This document shows, piece after piece, positions 14,614-22,559 of a stretch of DNA of 64,000 nt (the stretch's first letter is position 1; the number at the start of each line of letters is the position of its first letter). A program made the translations under genes and the position numbers. Under the pieces are notes generated by a model, which was not told the origin of the DNA, did no database searches, and saw only the letters and a list, made by a program, of their open reading frames with translations. Origin of the DNA: Thermoleophilaceae bacterium. GTDB taxonomy: Bacteria > Actinomycetota > Thermoleophilia > Solirubrobacterales > JACPNS01. The stretch is from assembly GCA_016462645.1 (NCBI GenBank), contig JAEMSX010000006.1, forward strand, positions 21,654 to 85,653. Reading direction: 5' to 3'.

Positions 14614-15797
14614 GGCTAACCAGGCAGAGCCGATTGCGGGTGGTCTCCAACCTCGGTCACGCGCATCGCGTGGAGCTCCTCTCTACGGTGGAGAGAAGGG
14701 TGATCACCGTTGTTCCATTGCCAGGCGGCGACGGGAAGAGTCTCGCAACCGACATCCTCAACGCCCTCGACAGGCGTAGTTGGTCACGGGCTCTTGAGGT
14801 TCAGAAGTCCGATCCCAAACTGCGCGCGGGCTTATGGCTCCGGTCGGCCGAAATCGAGCACGTCGTAGTCCAGAACGCCGACTGGATGAATGAGGAGCAG
14901 TGGCTTTGCGCCTCTCAGCTCAGCGAAGCCTGTATTTTTTGGCTGCTTTTCGCTGAATCTGCGAGGTCGCATGTTCCTGAACGCATCGACGTCACTGAGC
15001 ACGCAGCGACTGATCTCACACTTACCGTTCGGGGAGCCATCGAGCGCCCGTCGAATTCATTGGATGCCAGCTGGGCGAGGTTTCCCGATCCTCCGCGATG
15101 CGGACCCCTTGAGTTTCCGAGCGCGTGCAAACGGCATCTGTCGCGCGTCGAGCTCCCTGTGGTTCACGATGCGATGTCCGTTGGCGCGGGGATTGCGATG
15201 CGAGCCATCGCCAGTTGCAAGGGGGAGAGGGCGATCCAGGCCGCGATCGCCGAGTTAGGCAGCGACATTTGGGCCTTCCTCGCGATGGCCCGCGGAGCGC
15301 AGCTAGCCGCACTTAAGCAGGGTTGGCGTCTCAGCTTCGATGAAGCGGCGTTCGACGCGATGTGGGCCGGAGGTTCGTGGATCACGAGGCCCGAAATTGA
15401 GATGCTTCGCGCGGTGTACGACCCGCTGTTGCCCGGCATGTACGTGCTGATGCGTGTCGGAGACTTGGACGGTGGGTCGATAGCGAAGTTGAAGTGTCGC
15501 GACTTGGAGATAAGGAAGGAACGCGTGAGCATCGGCGGCGTGCGGCTGCCGCTACCGATTGACCTAGTGTCAATCTTTAAGGCGCTCTCGATCCAACAGG
15601 GCGACGAAGCCGATGCGCCACTCTTCCGCACGCATACCGGCGACGAGATGCTCCTGCGAAATGTGCGTCAGCGGATGAGGACATTCTGCGACAAAACGGC
15701 CCTACCGGTACCGCAAAGTCTTTCTGCGGGCCAGAGAGTTCGGTCCGCCAGGGTTCTGACCGAACTTCGGCCCTTAGAAGTGGCGGTTGCCGCGTGA
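14610..15797 (+). CDS. degenerate tyrosine-recombinase-like protein of the transposition operon
   Basis: In this 395-residue protein the C-terminal third resembles a tyrosine recombinase. GDLDGGSIAKLKCRDLEI aligns without gaps to the box I pattern tGLRggELlaLrw.Did, and APLFRTHTG and a box II-like QRVR follow. The key residues are gone: Arg I is Asp287, the box II His is Gln375, and the protein ends before any catalytic Tyr. The N-terminal 250 residues match nothing I know. It overlaps both neighbours by 4 bp. No CxxC zinc finger of TniQ/TnsD is present. A role as DNA-binding target selector is inferred from its place in the operon. Confidence 0.6.
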   Translation: MRLTRQSRLRVVSNLGHAHRVELLSTVERRVITVVPLPGGDGKSLATDILNALDRRSWSRALEVQKSDPKLRAGLWLRSAEIEHVVVQNADWMNEEQWLCASQLSEACIFWLLFAESARSHVPERIDVTEHAATDLTLTVRGAIERPSNSLDASWARFPDPPRCGPLEFPSACKRHLSRVELPVVHDAMSVGAGIAMRAIASCKGERAIQAAIAELGSDIWAFLAMARGAQLAALKQGWRLSFDEAAFDAMWAGGSWITRPEIEMLRAVYDPLLPGMYVLMRVGDLDGGSIAKLKCRDLEIRKERVSIGGVRLPLPIDLVSIFKALSIQQGDEADAPLFRTHTGDEMLLRNVRQRMRTFCDKTALPVPQSLSAGQRVRSARVLTELRPLEVAVAA

Positions 15798-16267
15798 CAA
15801 GCGCACCGTTGGTCACGCGACGCGCCGAGATGGGAATCGGGATCCAAGAGCTCGCCGCGCGCTCGAACATTGTCGCCGGTGCGCTCAAAGATGCTGAACG
15901 CCGCGACACTCTCGAGCATTTCACCGTGGCCCAGGTAAGACGCCTTAGCTCCGTGCTCAGCGTGGACTTGACGGACCTTCTAAGCGATCCCGCGTCCGAA
16001 TGCAGCGCCGACCGGAGCGTTGATGCCCACGGCGAGGCGTCCGATGAAGCGCTCGCATTGATCATCGAGATCCACGAAGAAGAAGTGGGTACCGGCTACT
16101 GGTCCGAGGCCGCAAACTGCGACCCACCGAACGCGCAGACGGCAGAGCTGCTGAAGTCCGGTGTCTTGTGCGTCGTGAATGGGATCGCCGTATTGGACTC
16201 GCAGATCACTGAGGCTTTGGCAATCGTTGCCGACTTGCCAGCGGTTGAGCCGACTCGCAACAACTAG
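15794..16267 (+). CDS. XRE-family HTH protein, last gene of the transposition operon
   Basis: Residues 8-65 of this 157-residue protein form an XRE-like helix-turn-helix domain (TRRAEMGIGIQELAARS, then VAQVRRLSSVLSVDLTDLL). The C-terminal part (DEALALIIEIHEEE, then LLKSGVLCVVNGI) is small and unassigned. It is translationally coupled to the tyrosine-recombinase-like gene and ends 65 bp before the right-end repeats. It could repress the operon through the 16-mers at 11480 and 11882, or help choose the target site. Both are inferences. Confidence 0.7.
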   Translation: MTSAPLVTRRAEMGIGIQELAARSNIVAGALKDAERRDTLEHFTVAQVRRLSSVLSVDLTDLLSDPASECSADRSVDAHGEASDEALALIIEIHEEEVGTGYWSEAANCDPPNAQTAELLKSGVLCVVNGIAVLDSQITEALAIVADLPAVEPTRNN

Positions 16268-16332
16268 CCCAGGAAGATCGCCGGCAAAGTCCTTAGAACG
16301 CCGCTGAGCGCGCGAAACTCTGGCCCCAAAGG

Positions 16333-16403
16333 ATTCTCACTGCCTTGAACTTGCGAATTCTCATCGCGGTGAACTTTCCGGCTCATCGAGGTGACACCCG
16401 ACA
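16333..16403 (+). repeat. right transposon end with three putative TnsB sites
   Basis: ATTCTCACTGCCTTGAACTT (16333) and ATTCTCATCGCGGTGAACTT (16357) are direct repeats with a 24-bp period. A weaker third copy, CTCATCGAGGTGAC (16382), follows, and the end closes with CCGACA. In reverse complement these sites match the three left-end sites (AGTTCA...ATGAGAAT). The terminus is placed at 16403 because ACACC follows directly, as it precedes the left end, and because the distance from the first repeat (71 bp) equals that of the end-like sequence at 1921-1991. Confidence 0.78.
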
Positions 16404-16408
16404 ACACC
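16404..16408. repeat. right target-site duplication ACACC
   Basis: This is an exact copy of the 5 bp at 1989-1993. It is followed by GCCGACAGCAGG, so the uninterrupted site would have carried two tandem copies of ACCGCCGAC. Confidence 0.75.
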
Positions 16409-16893
16409 GCCGACAGCAGGATGTCCATATTTTCGTGCAATGCACGATAATTGACGTTATGTGAACTTCTCAGAAACGACGCAGACTTACGGCATCCGCC
16501 GTTACAGGCGGCCAAGGACAGCCCGACCCTTCGCCTCATCGCGAAAGTGGATCAATTCGGGAGGAACGACCGCAGTCGCCGGGAGCGGCTACCGCATTCC
16601 AACTCTGAAGACCTCGAAGAGCACCAGAGCTGAAACTGCAAACTGATCGATCACACGCAGCAGCGCAACAACCAGGTTGATCCCTGTGCTGCCGCGCCGG
16701 GCGCCTCAGAAGCATCCATCAAACGTTGGTCCGCACATCGGTCACACGACACTCTGGGCCGCCAAGTACGTCTTACAAGGTGTAGCCGCTGACGCGGAGC
16801 GAGCGATCACGTGCGCTCACCTCTGTTCAACGGGCGTCTACACCCCCCCCTGTCACGACCCGAAACATTTCTATACAACACCTGACATATTCC
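16409..16893. other. 485-bp intergenic flank of the transposon, no supported gene
   Basis: This stretch holds a perfect palindrome, CGTGCA-A-TGCACG (16434-16446), and a GTGAACTTCTC (16461) that resembles half of a transposon-end site. It also has a run of eight C residues (16843-16850). Short ORFs on the plus strand (16451-16646) have no recognisable domain. It is probably the attachment region plus the promoter of the downstream kinase. Confidence 0.45.
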
Positions 16894-18585
16894 GTGAAGC
16901 GCGTTGACGGCGGCGACGACCCGCGGCCTTCGAGCGCCCTGCACGGTCGCGGATATTTCTTCGAGACGCTCCCCGGGCTGTACCTCCTCGTCGATCCCGA
17001 CCTGAAGATTCTCGACGCGACCGACGCGTATCTGGCTGCGACGATGACCAGGCGCGACGAGATCGTCGGCCGCGGTCTGTTTGACGTCTTTCCCGAGAAT
17101 CCTGACGATGCAGGCGCGACAGGAGAGAACAATCTACGCAGGTCAATGGAGCGCGTGAAGCGCACGCTCAAGCCTGATTCGATGGCGGTCCAGAAATACG
17201 ACGTGCGAACCCCGGCCGAGGACGGTGGCCAGTATGAAACGCGGTACTGGAGTCCAATCAACACCCCAGTCGTCGGTGAAGACGGAACGCTTTCGCACAT
17301 CGTTCTTCAGGTCGAGGACGTCACGGACTTCGTGGACTTCCGCGCCGAGTCCGACGAGCAGAGGGTCGACAATCGGCAATTGCGCGGCGAAGTCGAGTCG
17401 ATGCAGGCGGAGATCCTTCGTCGCTCCGCAGAGCTTCACGAGGCCAATGTCCGCCTTCGCGCTGCGAACGAGGCCAAGAACCTGTTCTTGGGCCGTATGA
17501 GCCACGAACTGCGCTCACCGTTGACGGCGGTGATCGGGTACAGCGAGTTGCTCGAGCTTGACGCTGCGCCGGGGAGTGAGGAAATGGAGTCCGCGGGCGC
17601 GATCTTCCGGGCGGGCGCACATCTGCTTGAGCTGATCAATGAGGTCCTTGACATCTCCCAGGTCGAATCCGGGCAGATGACGATGTCGATCGAGCCGACG
17701 GCCCTGGACAACGCCTTGGTGTCAGCGGTCGAACTGATGCGGCCCTTCGCGGCCGGTCACGGCATAACGCTCGACCTCCCGGAACGCCCTTCCGCGCTGT
17801 ATGTCAAAGCCGACCCCCAACGCCTGACACAGGTCATCGTCAATCTCGTCTCCAATGCGATCAAGTACAACGCGCCGCATGGCCGCGTCAAGATCCGAGT
17901 AACCGAGTCGAGTGAGAAACGGGCGTGCATATCCATCGCTGACACCGGACACGGGATTCCGGTGGAGAGCCTCGTGAAGCTCTTTGAGCCATTTGAACGA
18001 CTCGGAGCCGAAGCGACGGAGATCCAAGGCACCGGCCTTGGTCTCTCACTCTCTCGCAGCTTGCTCGAGCGGATGGGGGGAACGATCCATGTGGAGAGCA
18101 AGGTGGGCGTGGGAAGCACATTCTCGGTCGAACTCACCAAGGTGGAGCCACAGCTCCTTGAGGATACCGAGGTAGCGAAGGCCCCCGAACTGTCGATGCT
18201 TGAGTATCCCGAACCACGAAAGCTTCTGTACATCGAAGACACAGCCGCGAATCTACGGCTGGTCGAGCGAGTTCTTGAGCGCCGTCCTCAGGTGACGGTG
18301 CTTCCGGCCATGCTGGGCGGACTCGGCGTGGATCTTGCGCGCGAACACAAGCCAGATCTCATTCTCCTCGATCTTCATCTGCCTGATGTCAACGGCACCG
18401 AAGTACTCGCGCGCCTGAAGGCCGATCCATCCACCGAGGAGATTCCGGTCGTGATTCTCAGTGCCGACGCCACCAGCCGCCAGAACGCTGAAGTACTCGC
18501 GCTCGGCGCCGACTCCTACCTGACCAAACCCATTCGCATCGCCGACTTGCTGAGCACTGTCGACAGCTACCTGCTCCCTGCCTAA
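16894..18585 (+). CDS. PAS hybrid histidine kinase with C-terminal receiver
   Basis: The 563-residue protein appears cytoplasmic, as no membrane helix is seen. A PAS sensor (about 20-145, LPGLYLLVDPDLKILDATDA) is followed by a coiled coil (about 155-195). The HisKA box has the phospho-acceptor His204 (MSHELRSPLTAVIGYSELL). The HATPase domain has VNLVSNAIKYN, DTGHGIP and GTGLGLSLS. A response-regulator receiver forms the C-terminus (LILLDLHLPDVNG, then PVVILSADA and YLTKPI). The start is a GTG without a clear ribosome-binding site. The output partner is not adjacent, so the receiver may pass phosphate to a remote regulator or act in feedback. Confidence 0.9.
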   Translation: MKRVDGGDDPRPSSALHGRGYFFETLPGLYLLVDPDLKILDATDAYLAATMTRRDEIVGRGLFDVFPENPDDAGATGENNLRRSMERVKRTLKPDSMAVQKYDVRTPAEDGGQYETRYWSPINTPVVGEDGTLSHIVLQVEDVTDFVDFRAESDEQRVDNRQLRGEVESMQAEILRRSAELHEANVRLRAANEAKNLFLGRMSHELRSPLTAVIGYSELLELDAAPGSEEMESAGAIFRAGAHLLELINEVLDISQVESGQMTMSIEPTALDNALVSAVELMRPFAAGHGITLDLPERPSALYVKADPQRLTQVIVNLVSNAIKYNAPHGRVKIRVTESSEKRACISIADTGHGIPVESLVKLFEPFERLGAEATEIQGTGLGLSLSRSLLERMGGTIHVESKVGVGSTFSVELTKVEPQLLEDTEVAKAPELSMLEYPEPRKLLYIEDTAANLRLVERVLERRPQVTVLPAMLGGLGVDLAREHKPDLILLDLHLPDVNGTEVLARLKADPSTEEIPVVILSADATSRQNAEVLALGADSYLTKPIRIADLLSTVDSYLLPA

Positions 18586-18663
18586 CCCGCCCGGGCGGCG
18601 CTCCTCGCCGGACGATGCACGAACGTCGGACTGGTGAGCCGTGAGATCTGTACTGTCTCGCCG

Positions 18664-19584
18664 ATGAATCTGGTCCACCGAATCAACTCTGGTCGGGGCG
18701 AATTTTTGCTTTTTGCGCTCACTCCGCCGACTCTCGCGACGGATCGCGAACGCGCCCAGGAGATCGCAAACGCAACGATCGCGCGCCTCGAGCCGCTTGA
18801 TCTCGACGGCGTGATCCTTTACGACATCGACGACGAGAGCGAACGGAATCCGGCGGAGCGGCCGTTTCCGTTCACACCGACGATCGACCCGGCGAATTAC
18901 CTGGCCGATTATTTTGGCGTCTGGCCGACGCCCGTGATCGTGTATCGCGCCGTCAGCAAATACGCTCCGACGGAGCTCCGAGCCTGGCTCTCGGATCAAG
19001 ATCCCGAACGGATCCTGACCGTGCTTGTCGGAGCCCCCTCAAGCGCCAAAACGGGTCGAACGTCGCTCGCCGAAGCCCAGGAGTTACGCCGCGAGGCCAA
19101 TCCGTCGATGCTCCTGGGCGGCGTGGCGATTCCTGAGCGTCACACTCGCCGCGACGACGAGCATCTCCGTCTGCTTGCCAAGCAGGACGCGGGTTGCCGG
19201 TTCTTCGTGACTCAGGTCGTCTACGACATCAACGCAGCGAAAAACCTCGTCTCTGACTATCACTACGAGTGCCAGACGCGAGGCACGTCGCCGGCGCCCC
19301 TCGTCTTCACGTTTTCGGCGTGCGGTTCGATGAAGACGCTGAGTTTTCTTCGCTGGCTCGGCGTCGACGTGCCTCGCTGGATTGAAAACGACCTCGCGCA
19401 TGCCACCGATCCACTTGAAGCTTCGTATCACCAGGCCCTCGCGAACGCCGCGGATCTGATCGAATTCTGCCGCAAGCTCGACATGCCCTTCGGAATCAAC
19501 GTCGAGAGCGTGTCGAGCCGGCGAGTCGAGATCGAAGCCTCGGTGCGACTCGCAGAACAGCTGCGGATGCAGCTGCGGCGATAG
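18664..19584 (+). CDS. methylenetetrahydrofolate reductase-like protein
   Basis: About 306 residues from ATG 18664; a GTG at 18634 would add ten residues. The protein follows the MTHFR beta/alpha-barrel pattern. A strand and acidic segment (DGVILYDIDDESERNP) mark the substrate side. FFVTQVVYDI corresponds to the conserved FitTQ(l/p)fyd segment that contacts FAD and folate. PFGINVESVSSRRVEI closes the barrel. MTHFR makes 5-methyltetrahydrofolate for methionine synthesis, but the sequence is divergent and no methionine genes are nearby, so the exact substrate is uncertain. Confidence 0.7.
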   Translation: MNLVHRINSGRGEFLLFALTPPTLATDRERAQEIANATIARLEPLDLDGVILYDIDDESERNPAERPFPFTPTIDPANYLADYFGVWPTPVIVYRAVSKYAPTELRAWLSDQDPERILTVLVGAPSSAKTGRTSLAEAQELRREANPSMLLGGVAIPERHTRRDDEHLRLLAKQDAGCRFFVTQVVYDINAAKNLVSDYHYECQTRGTSPAPLVFTFSACGSMKTLSFLRWLGVDVPRWIENDLAHATDPLEASYHQALANAADLIEFCRKLDMPFGINVESVSSRRVEIEASVRLAEQLRMQLRR

Positions 19585-19604
19585 CGCGCGCCTTCTCCCG
19601 TAGC

Positions 19605-20204
19605 TCAGGTTCCAGGCGGTAGCGCGGCGATGAACGGAAGGTGTCCGGTGTAGTTCACCAGGCACGCATTCCATGTGCCCGACTCGCAGCTGCTGCTCCC
19701 AGCGCGTTTGAGTGCGTAGACGTTCGCCTGCGCAACGCCGGCGTTGGCGTACGCCCGGAAGTCCGTCGTCGAGTCGCCGTATGCGTACTTCACTTCCGGA
19801 GTTCCGACTTCGATCTTCGCCAACGCAGAAGTCTTGTATTTGACCGTTGCGCTGTCCGAGATCAGCAACGATGACGACATGTAAAGCGGCTGGTCCGGAA
19901 AACCGTTGAGCGCAAGCCACGCCCGCGTATAGAGCTCCTGCACCGGCTTCCAGCGCGCCGTCAGGTAGACAACCGCGTAGCCCTTTGCCTTGTACGCCTT
20001 CACGGCATCGACGGCGCCGGGATGCGGCGTGTTGGACAACGTGTCGCTTGTGAGCGTCCCGTCGATGTCGAACACGACCACGTCGTTGCCGGCGGCCGAT
20101 GCGCTTCCGGCGGCCACTCCGATCGTTGCGAACGCGGCAACGATCGTCACTGCGATCACGAGAACAAACGCACGCGGATTCGTACGCAAGCGTTGGTCAA
20201 ACAT
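19605..20204 (-). CDS. exported HAD-family phosphatase-like protein
   Basis: The protein is about 199 residues long. ATG 20204 is preferred because GAGGGGGAG lies just upstream and a signal peptide or membrane anchor follows (PRAFVLVIAVTIVAAFATIG, then ASA). The HAD motif I is VVFDIDGTLTSD, motif II is YLTARW, and the acidic motif IV is YGDSTTDFRAY. The arrangement resembles LNS2/lipin-like or P-type acid phosphatases. The substrate is unknown. Export would place a phosphatase at the cell surface. Confidence 0.8.
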   Translation of the reverse strand: MFDQRLRTNPRAFVLVIAVTIVAAFATIGVAAGSASAAGNDVVVFDIDGTLTSDTLSNTPHPGAVDAVKAYKAKGYAVVYLTARWKPVQELYTRAWLALNGFPDQPLYMSSSLLISDSATVKYKTSALAKIEVGTPEVKYAYGDSTTDFRAYANAGVAQANVYALKRAGSSSCESGTWNACLVNYTGHLPFIAALPPGT

Positions 20205-20278
20205 AGTCTCCCCCTCTGGATTGCGGCCGGCCAGCGCCGACCTGGCGAGCATGGTACCGAATGGTACTTCGATGGCGC

Positions 20279-20716
20279 TCAGGGGAGTTTCTCCGCCAGC
20301 TCGACGATGATTCCAGCCGGCCCGCGGACGTAACAGAGCTTGTAGGTGCTCTCGTATTCATAGAGCTCACCGATGAGGTCGAATCCTTGCTCGCGCACCA
20401 CGGCGACAGAGGCCTCGATGTCATCGACGGCGAACAGGATGTGACGGAGGCCCGGTGCGTTTGACGGCTCAGTCCCCTCCCCACCTTCATACCGCGGTGA
20501 GTTGAACTTCACCAACTCCAGCTTGCAGAGTCCGTCGGGAGTCTTGAGGATCGCGATGTCCGCGCGGACGTGCTCGAGACCGATGATGCGCCCCACCCAG
20601 TCGCCCTCGACCGGACCCTCGCCGTCTGACTCGAATCCGAGCGCCGTGAAGAATCTGATCGCCTCGTCGAAGTCGTCGACAACGATCCCCACATGCTCGA
20701 TATGCCGAATACCCAT
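20279..20716 (-). CDS. VOC (glyoxalase/dioxygenase) family protein
   Basis: The protein is 145 residues long from ATG 20716. The two babab modules are clear: IRHIEHVGIVVDDFDEAIRF at the start and GLRHILFAVDDIEASVAVV in the second half, with ELVKF and GIIVELAE providing the metal-site glutamates. It is of the size of methylmalonyl-CoA epimerase and lactoylglutathione lyase; GPAGIIVELAE fits either. No mutase gene is adjacent, so the substrate remains open. Confidence 0.8.
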   Translation of the reverse strand: MGIRHIEHVGIVVDDFDEAIRFFTALGFESDGEGPVEGDWVGRIIGLEHVRADIAILKTPDGLCKLELVKFNSPRYEGGEGTEPSNAPGLRHILFAVDDIEASVAVVREQGFDLIGELYEYESTYKLCYVRGPAGIIVELAEKLP

Positions 20717-20760
20717 GCGACCCACGGTACCGGCGCGGGCTCCTCATACACTGCGTTCTG

Positions 20761-20982
20761 ATGAGCTCGAGACGCACTCTCACGCCCGCCCAAAAGAGGC
20801 TCGCGATCGCCTTGGCTGCAGTGGAGTTCACCGCAAAGCTCCTCGCGCTGCGCGACATTCGCAACCGCCCGGCGGACCAGATCCGCGGCTCCAAGCGCAT
20901 GTGGCGCATGGCACTCATCGTGAACTTCTTCGGCCCGGCCGGATATTTCCTGTTCGGCCGCCGGCGTCCGGAAGCTGCCTGA
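20761..20982 (+). CDS. small PLDc_N-like membrane protein
   Basis: The 73-residue protein ends in a hydrophobic helix with the motif MWRMALIVNFFGPAGYFLFG followed by RR, which matches the phospholipase-D-nuclease N-terminal domain (W......n..Gpi.Yf.fGr). Such proteins are mostly stand-alone small membrane proteins of unknown role. It is divergent from the VOC gene and convergent with the 2TM protein. Confidence 0.7.
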   Translation: MSSRRTLTPAQKRLAIALAAVEFTAKLLALRDIRNRPADQIRGSKRMWRMALIVNFFGPAGYFLFGRRRPEAA

Positions 20983-20992
20983 CCCGGTCGGG

Positions 20993-21295
20993 TCAGGAGT
21001 CCCGCCTACGCCTCCTGGCCCCCGTCGCGGCCCAGTGAGCGGCGAGTCCGATACCCCATCCGAAGAGCACGAAGACGAACCAGGGGAAACTCGTTCCGTC
21101 ACCGAACTGCCACACGGTCGCCCAGATCGCGATCAGCAGCACGTTGACGGCGATGAACACCGTTGAGTGAACGCTGAAGGCGTACCGGTTGCCGTCGGAC
21201 AGCTTCTGCTTGCGACGCGCATTCCTGGCTGCGCGCTTCTCCTGTTCTGCTGTTTCGACTCGCTCGACGGCGCGAGCGAAGGGATCGTCATGCAT
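20993..21295 (-). CDS. 2TM-domain membrane protein
   Basis: The 100-residue protein starts at ATG 21295, which has GGAGG four bases upstream; the longer ORF would extend into the PadR gene. An N-terminal basic coiled region (EQEKRAARNARRKQKL) leads into two membrane helices (STVFIAVNVLLIAIWATVW and FPWFVFVLFGWGIGLAAHW), the signature of the 2TM domain found at histidine kinase N-termini or alone. It overlaps the PadR regulator by 8 bp, so the two form an operon in which PadR probably controls the membrane protein. Confidence 0.8.
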   Translation of the reverse strand: MHDDPFARAVERVETAEQEKRAARNARRKQKLSDGNRYAFSVHSTVFIAVNVLLIAIWATVWQFGDGTSFPWFVFVLFGWGIGLAAHWAATGARRRRRDS

Positions 21296-21764
21296 GTTGC
21301 CTCCGTTTTCTTTGACTTCGGGTGCGTTCGTTTTCAAGATCTTCAATCTCACCAGCAGCTGCCGCGAGGATCTCCGCGACGGCCGCTGTGTCGACGCGTC
21401 CGGCAAGCGGCGCCAAGCGGACTTTGAACTGCGTCAGGAGCGACTCGAGTGAGTCGTCTTCGGCGAGCTTCACGTGTAGTCGCAGCTCCAGGCTCGCAAG
21501 CTGCTCGGCGCGGTCTTCGAGCGCGCGCTCACCGAGCGGGGTGATGCTGTACACCGTGCGGTCGCTCTCTGAACGTCCGTGGATCAGTCCCTCGGTCTGT
21601 AGCGCCTCGATCGCGGGATACACACTCCCTGGAGATGCGCGATAGCGCGGACCGAAAAGGCGCGTGAGTTCCGACATGATCTCGTATCCATGGCGAGGCG
21701 ATCGCGCAACCAGCGCGAGGAGCACGAGCGGCAGCTCTCCGTGTCTGAAGAATCGACGTGACAT
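21288..21764 (-). CDS. PadR-family transcriptional regulator
   Basis: The 158-residue protein has the N-terminal winged helix ELPLVLLALVARSPRHGYEI, then SPGSVYPAIEALQTEGLI and YSITPLGERAL, the classic PadR pattern. A C-terminal helical dimerisation domain (LRLHVKLAEDDSLESLLTQF) follows. It is followed by the 2TM gene with an 8-bp overlap and preceded 9 bp upstream by the cyclase gene on the same strand, so all three may form one transcript. PadR proteins usually repress their own operon in response to small molecules. Confidence 0.88.
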   Translation of the reverse strand: MSRRFFRHGELPLVLLALVARSPRHGYEIMSELTRLFGPRYRASPGSVYPAIEALQTEGLIHGRSESDRTVYSITPLGERALEDRAEQLASLELRLHVKLAEDDSLESLLTQFKVRLAPLAGRVDTAAVAEILAAAAGEIEDLENERTRSQRKRRQHA

Positions 21765-21773
21765 CTCCTGCCC

Positions 21774-22550
21774 CTACGCCGCCGATCCTGCGACTGCGGC
21801 GTCCCACCGCAGAATTGACGTCTCGACCGGCTCGGGCAAGCCCTTCAGGAACAAAATCCCGATTGGTTCGAGCGAATCCTGGAACCCGTCACCGACCAGC
21901 GCGCAGGTCGGTTCCGAAATCAGGGTCTGCCCCGACCCCGCGCAGTCGCAGAGGCGCCTTGCGGTGATCACAGTCGACCCGAAGTAGTCGTCCCCGTCCC
22001 GGAGCAGTTCGCCGGCGTGCACTCCGACGCGAAGTCCGAGCTCGTCGTCGTCCTCCGCGACCAGCTGCTGCATCGTGCTCGCGCAGTCTGCCGCGCGCGC
22101 GGCCTGGCCGAAGATCACCATCAGACCGTCGCCAAGGCTCTTGACCTCTCTCCCCCCGGTCCTGGCGATCGCCTCGCGCAGCAGCGCAAAGTGGCGTTGG
22201 CGCGTCTCGTGAGCATCGACCTCGCCGAGTTCTCCGATCAGTTCCGTGGAACCGACGATGTCAGTGAAGAGCACCGCGGCCGAGGACGAGTATCGCCCGT
22301 TGGCCTCGAGTGTTGCGAGGCCTGTCGCGCTCGTCCGGTAGAGCGTCTCTGCCCCATCGGTCGTGGACGTGACGAGTCCTTCCGACGCGAGGATCGCCAA
22401 TGCGTCCGAGAGTCGGCGATCGACTCTGGCGAGAGGTCGACCGCGCCGCTGCTGCTTTGCGATCTGTCCCGCGCTGCACGCGCCGAGGCACGCGATCTCC
22501 ATGACTTCGAGCAGGAGATCTGCGGTGGATGTGTTTCGGGAAGTGTTCAT
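21774..22550 (-). CDS. winged-helix/class III adenylate cyclase fusion protein
   Basis: The protein is 258 residues long from ATG 22550. The N-terminal 85 residues look like a winged helix (LARVDRRLSDALAILASEGL, then ETLYRTSATGLATLE). The C-terminal part is a class III nucleotidyl cyclase with the metal-binding FTDIVGSTEL and the second motif VKSLGDGLMVIF, then LRVGVHAGE. It probably makes cAMP. Joining a DNA-binding domain to a cyclase is unusual. The gene lies directly behind four TTACGAAA repeats that could be its own operator, and it is followed by padR. Confidence 0.8.
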   Translation of the reverse strand: MNTSRNTSTADLLLEVMEIACLGACSAGQIAKQQRRGRPLARVDRRLSDALAILASEGLVTSTTDGAETLYRTSATGLATLEANGRYSSSAAVLFTDIVGSTELIGELGEVDAHETRQRHFALLREAIARTGGREVKSLGDGLMVIFGQAARAADCASTMQQLVAEDDDELGLRVGVHAGELLRDGDDYFGSTVITARRLCDCAGSGQTLISEPTCALVGDGFQDSLEPIGILFLKGLPEPVETSILRWDAAVAGSAA

Positions 22551-22559
22551 AGACAAGCG

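Larger units (their letters stand above)
1994..16403 (+). mobile_element. 14.4-kb Tn7-like transposon lacking a visible TniQ
   Basis: The boundaries come from four signs that agree. The outer bases are TGTCGG at 1994 and CCGACA at 16403. Three related sites of about 20 bp, spaced 22-25 bp, lie just inside each end in inverted orientation. A perfect 5-bp direct repeat, ACACC, flanks the element at 1989-1993 and 16404-16408. A TnsA/TnsB/TnsC-type gene set sits at one end. Five-base duplications and TGT...ACA ends are typical of Tn7-like elements. The cargo between about 2.1 and 11.4 kb resembles a defence or accessory island. The target-selection gene TniQ/TnsD, normally expected, was not found. 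Confidence 0.8.

Noticed and set aside
11416-16415. A smaller 5.0-kb element bounded by TGTCGGCGG and CCGCCGACA, with GCAGT/GCAGG flanks and a TATGGAC/GTCCATA palindrome outside.
   Set aside because: The flanking 5-mers differ and the left side lacks strong end sites. The 1994-16403 boundaries give an exact duplication and three good sites per end, so the palindrome is probably coincidence.
16461-16646. A 61-codon plus-strand ORF next to the transposon right end.
   Set aside because: Low-complexity Ser/Thr/Arg sequence with no recognised domain and no good start site.
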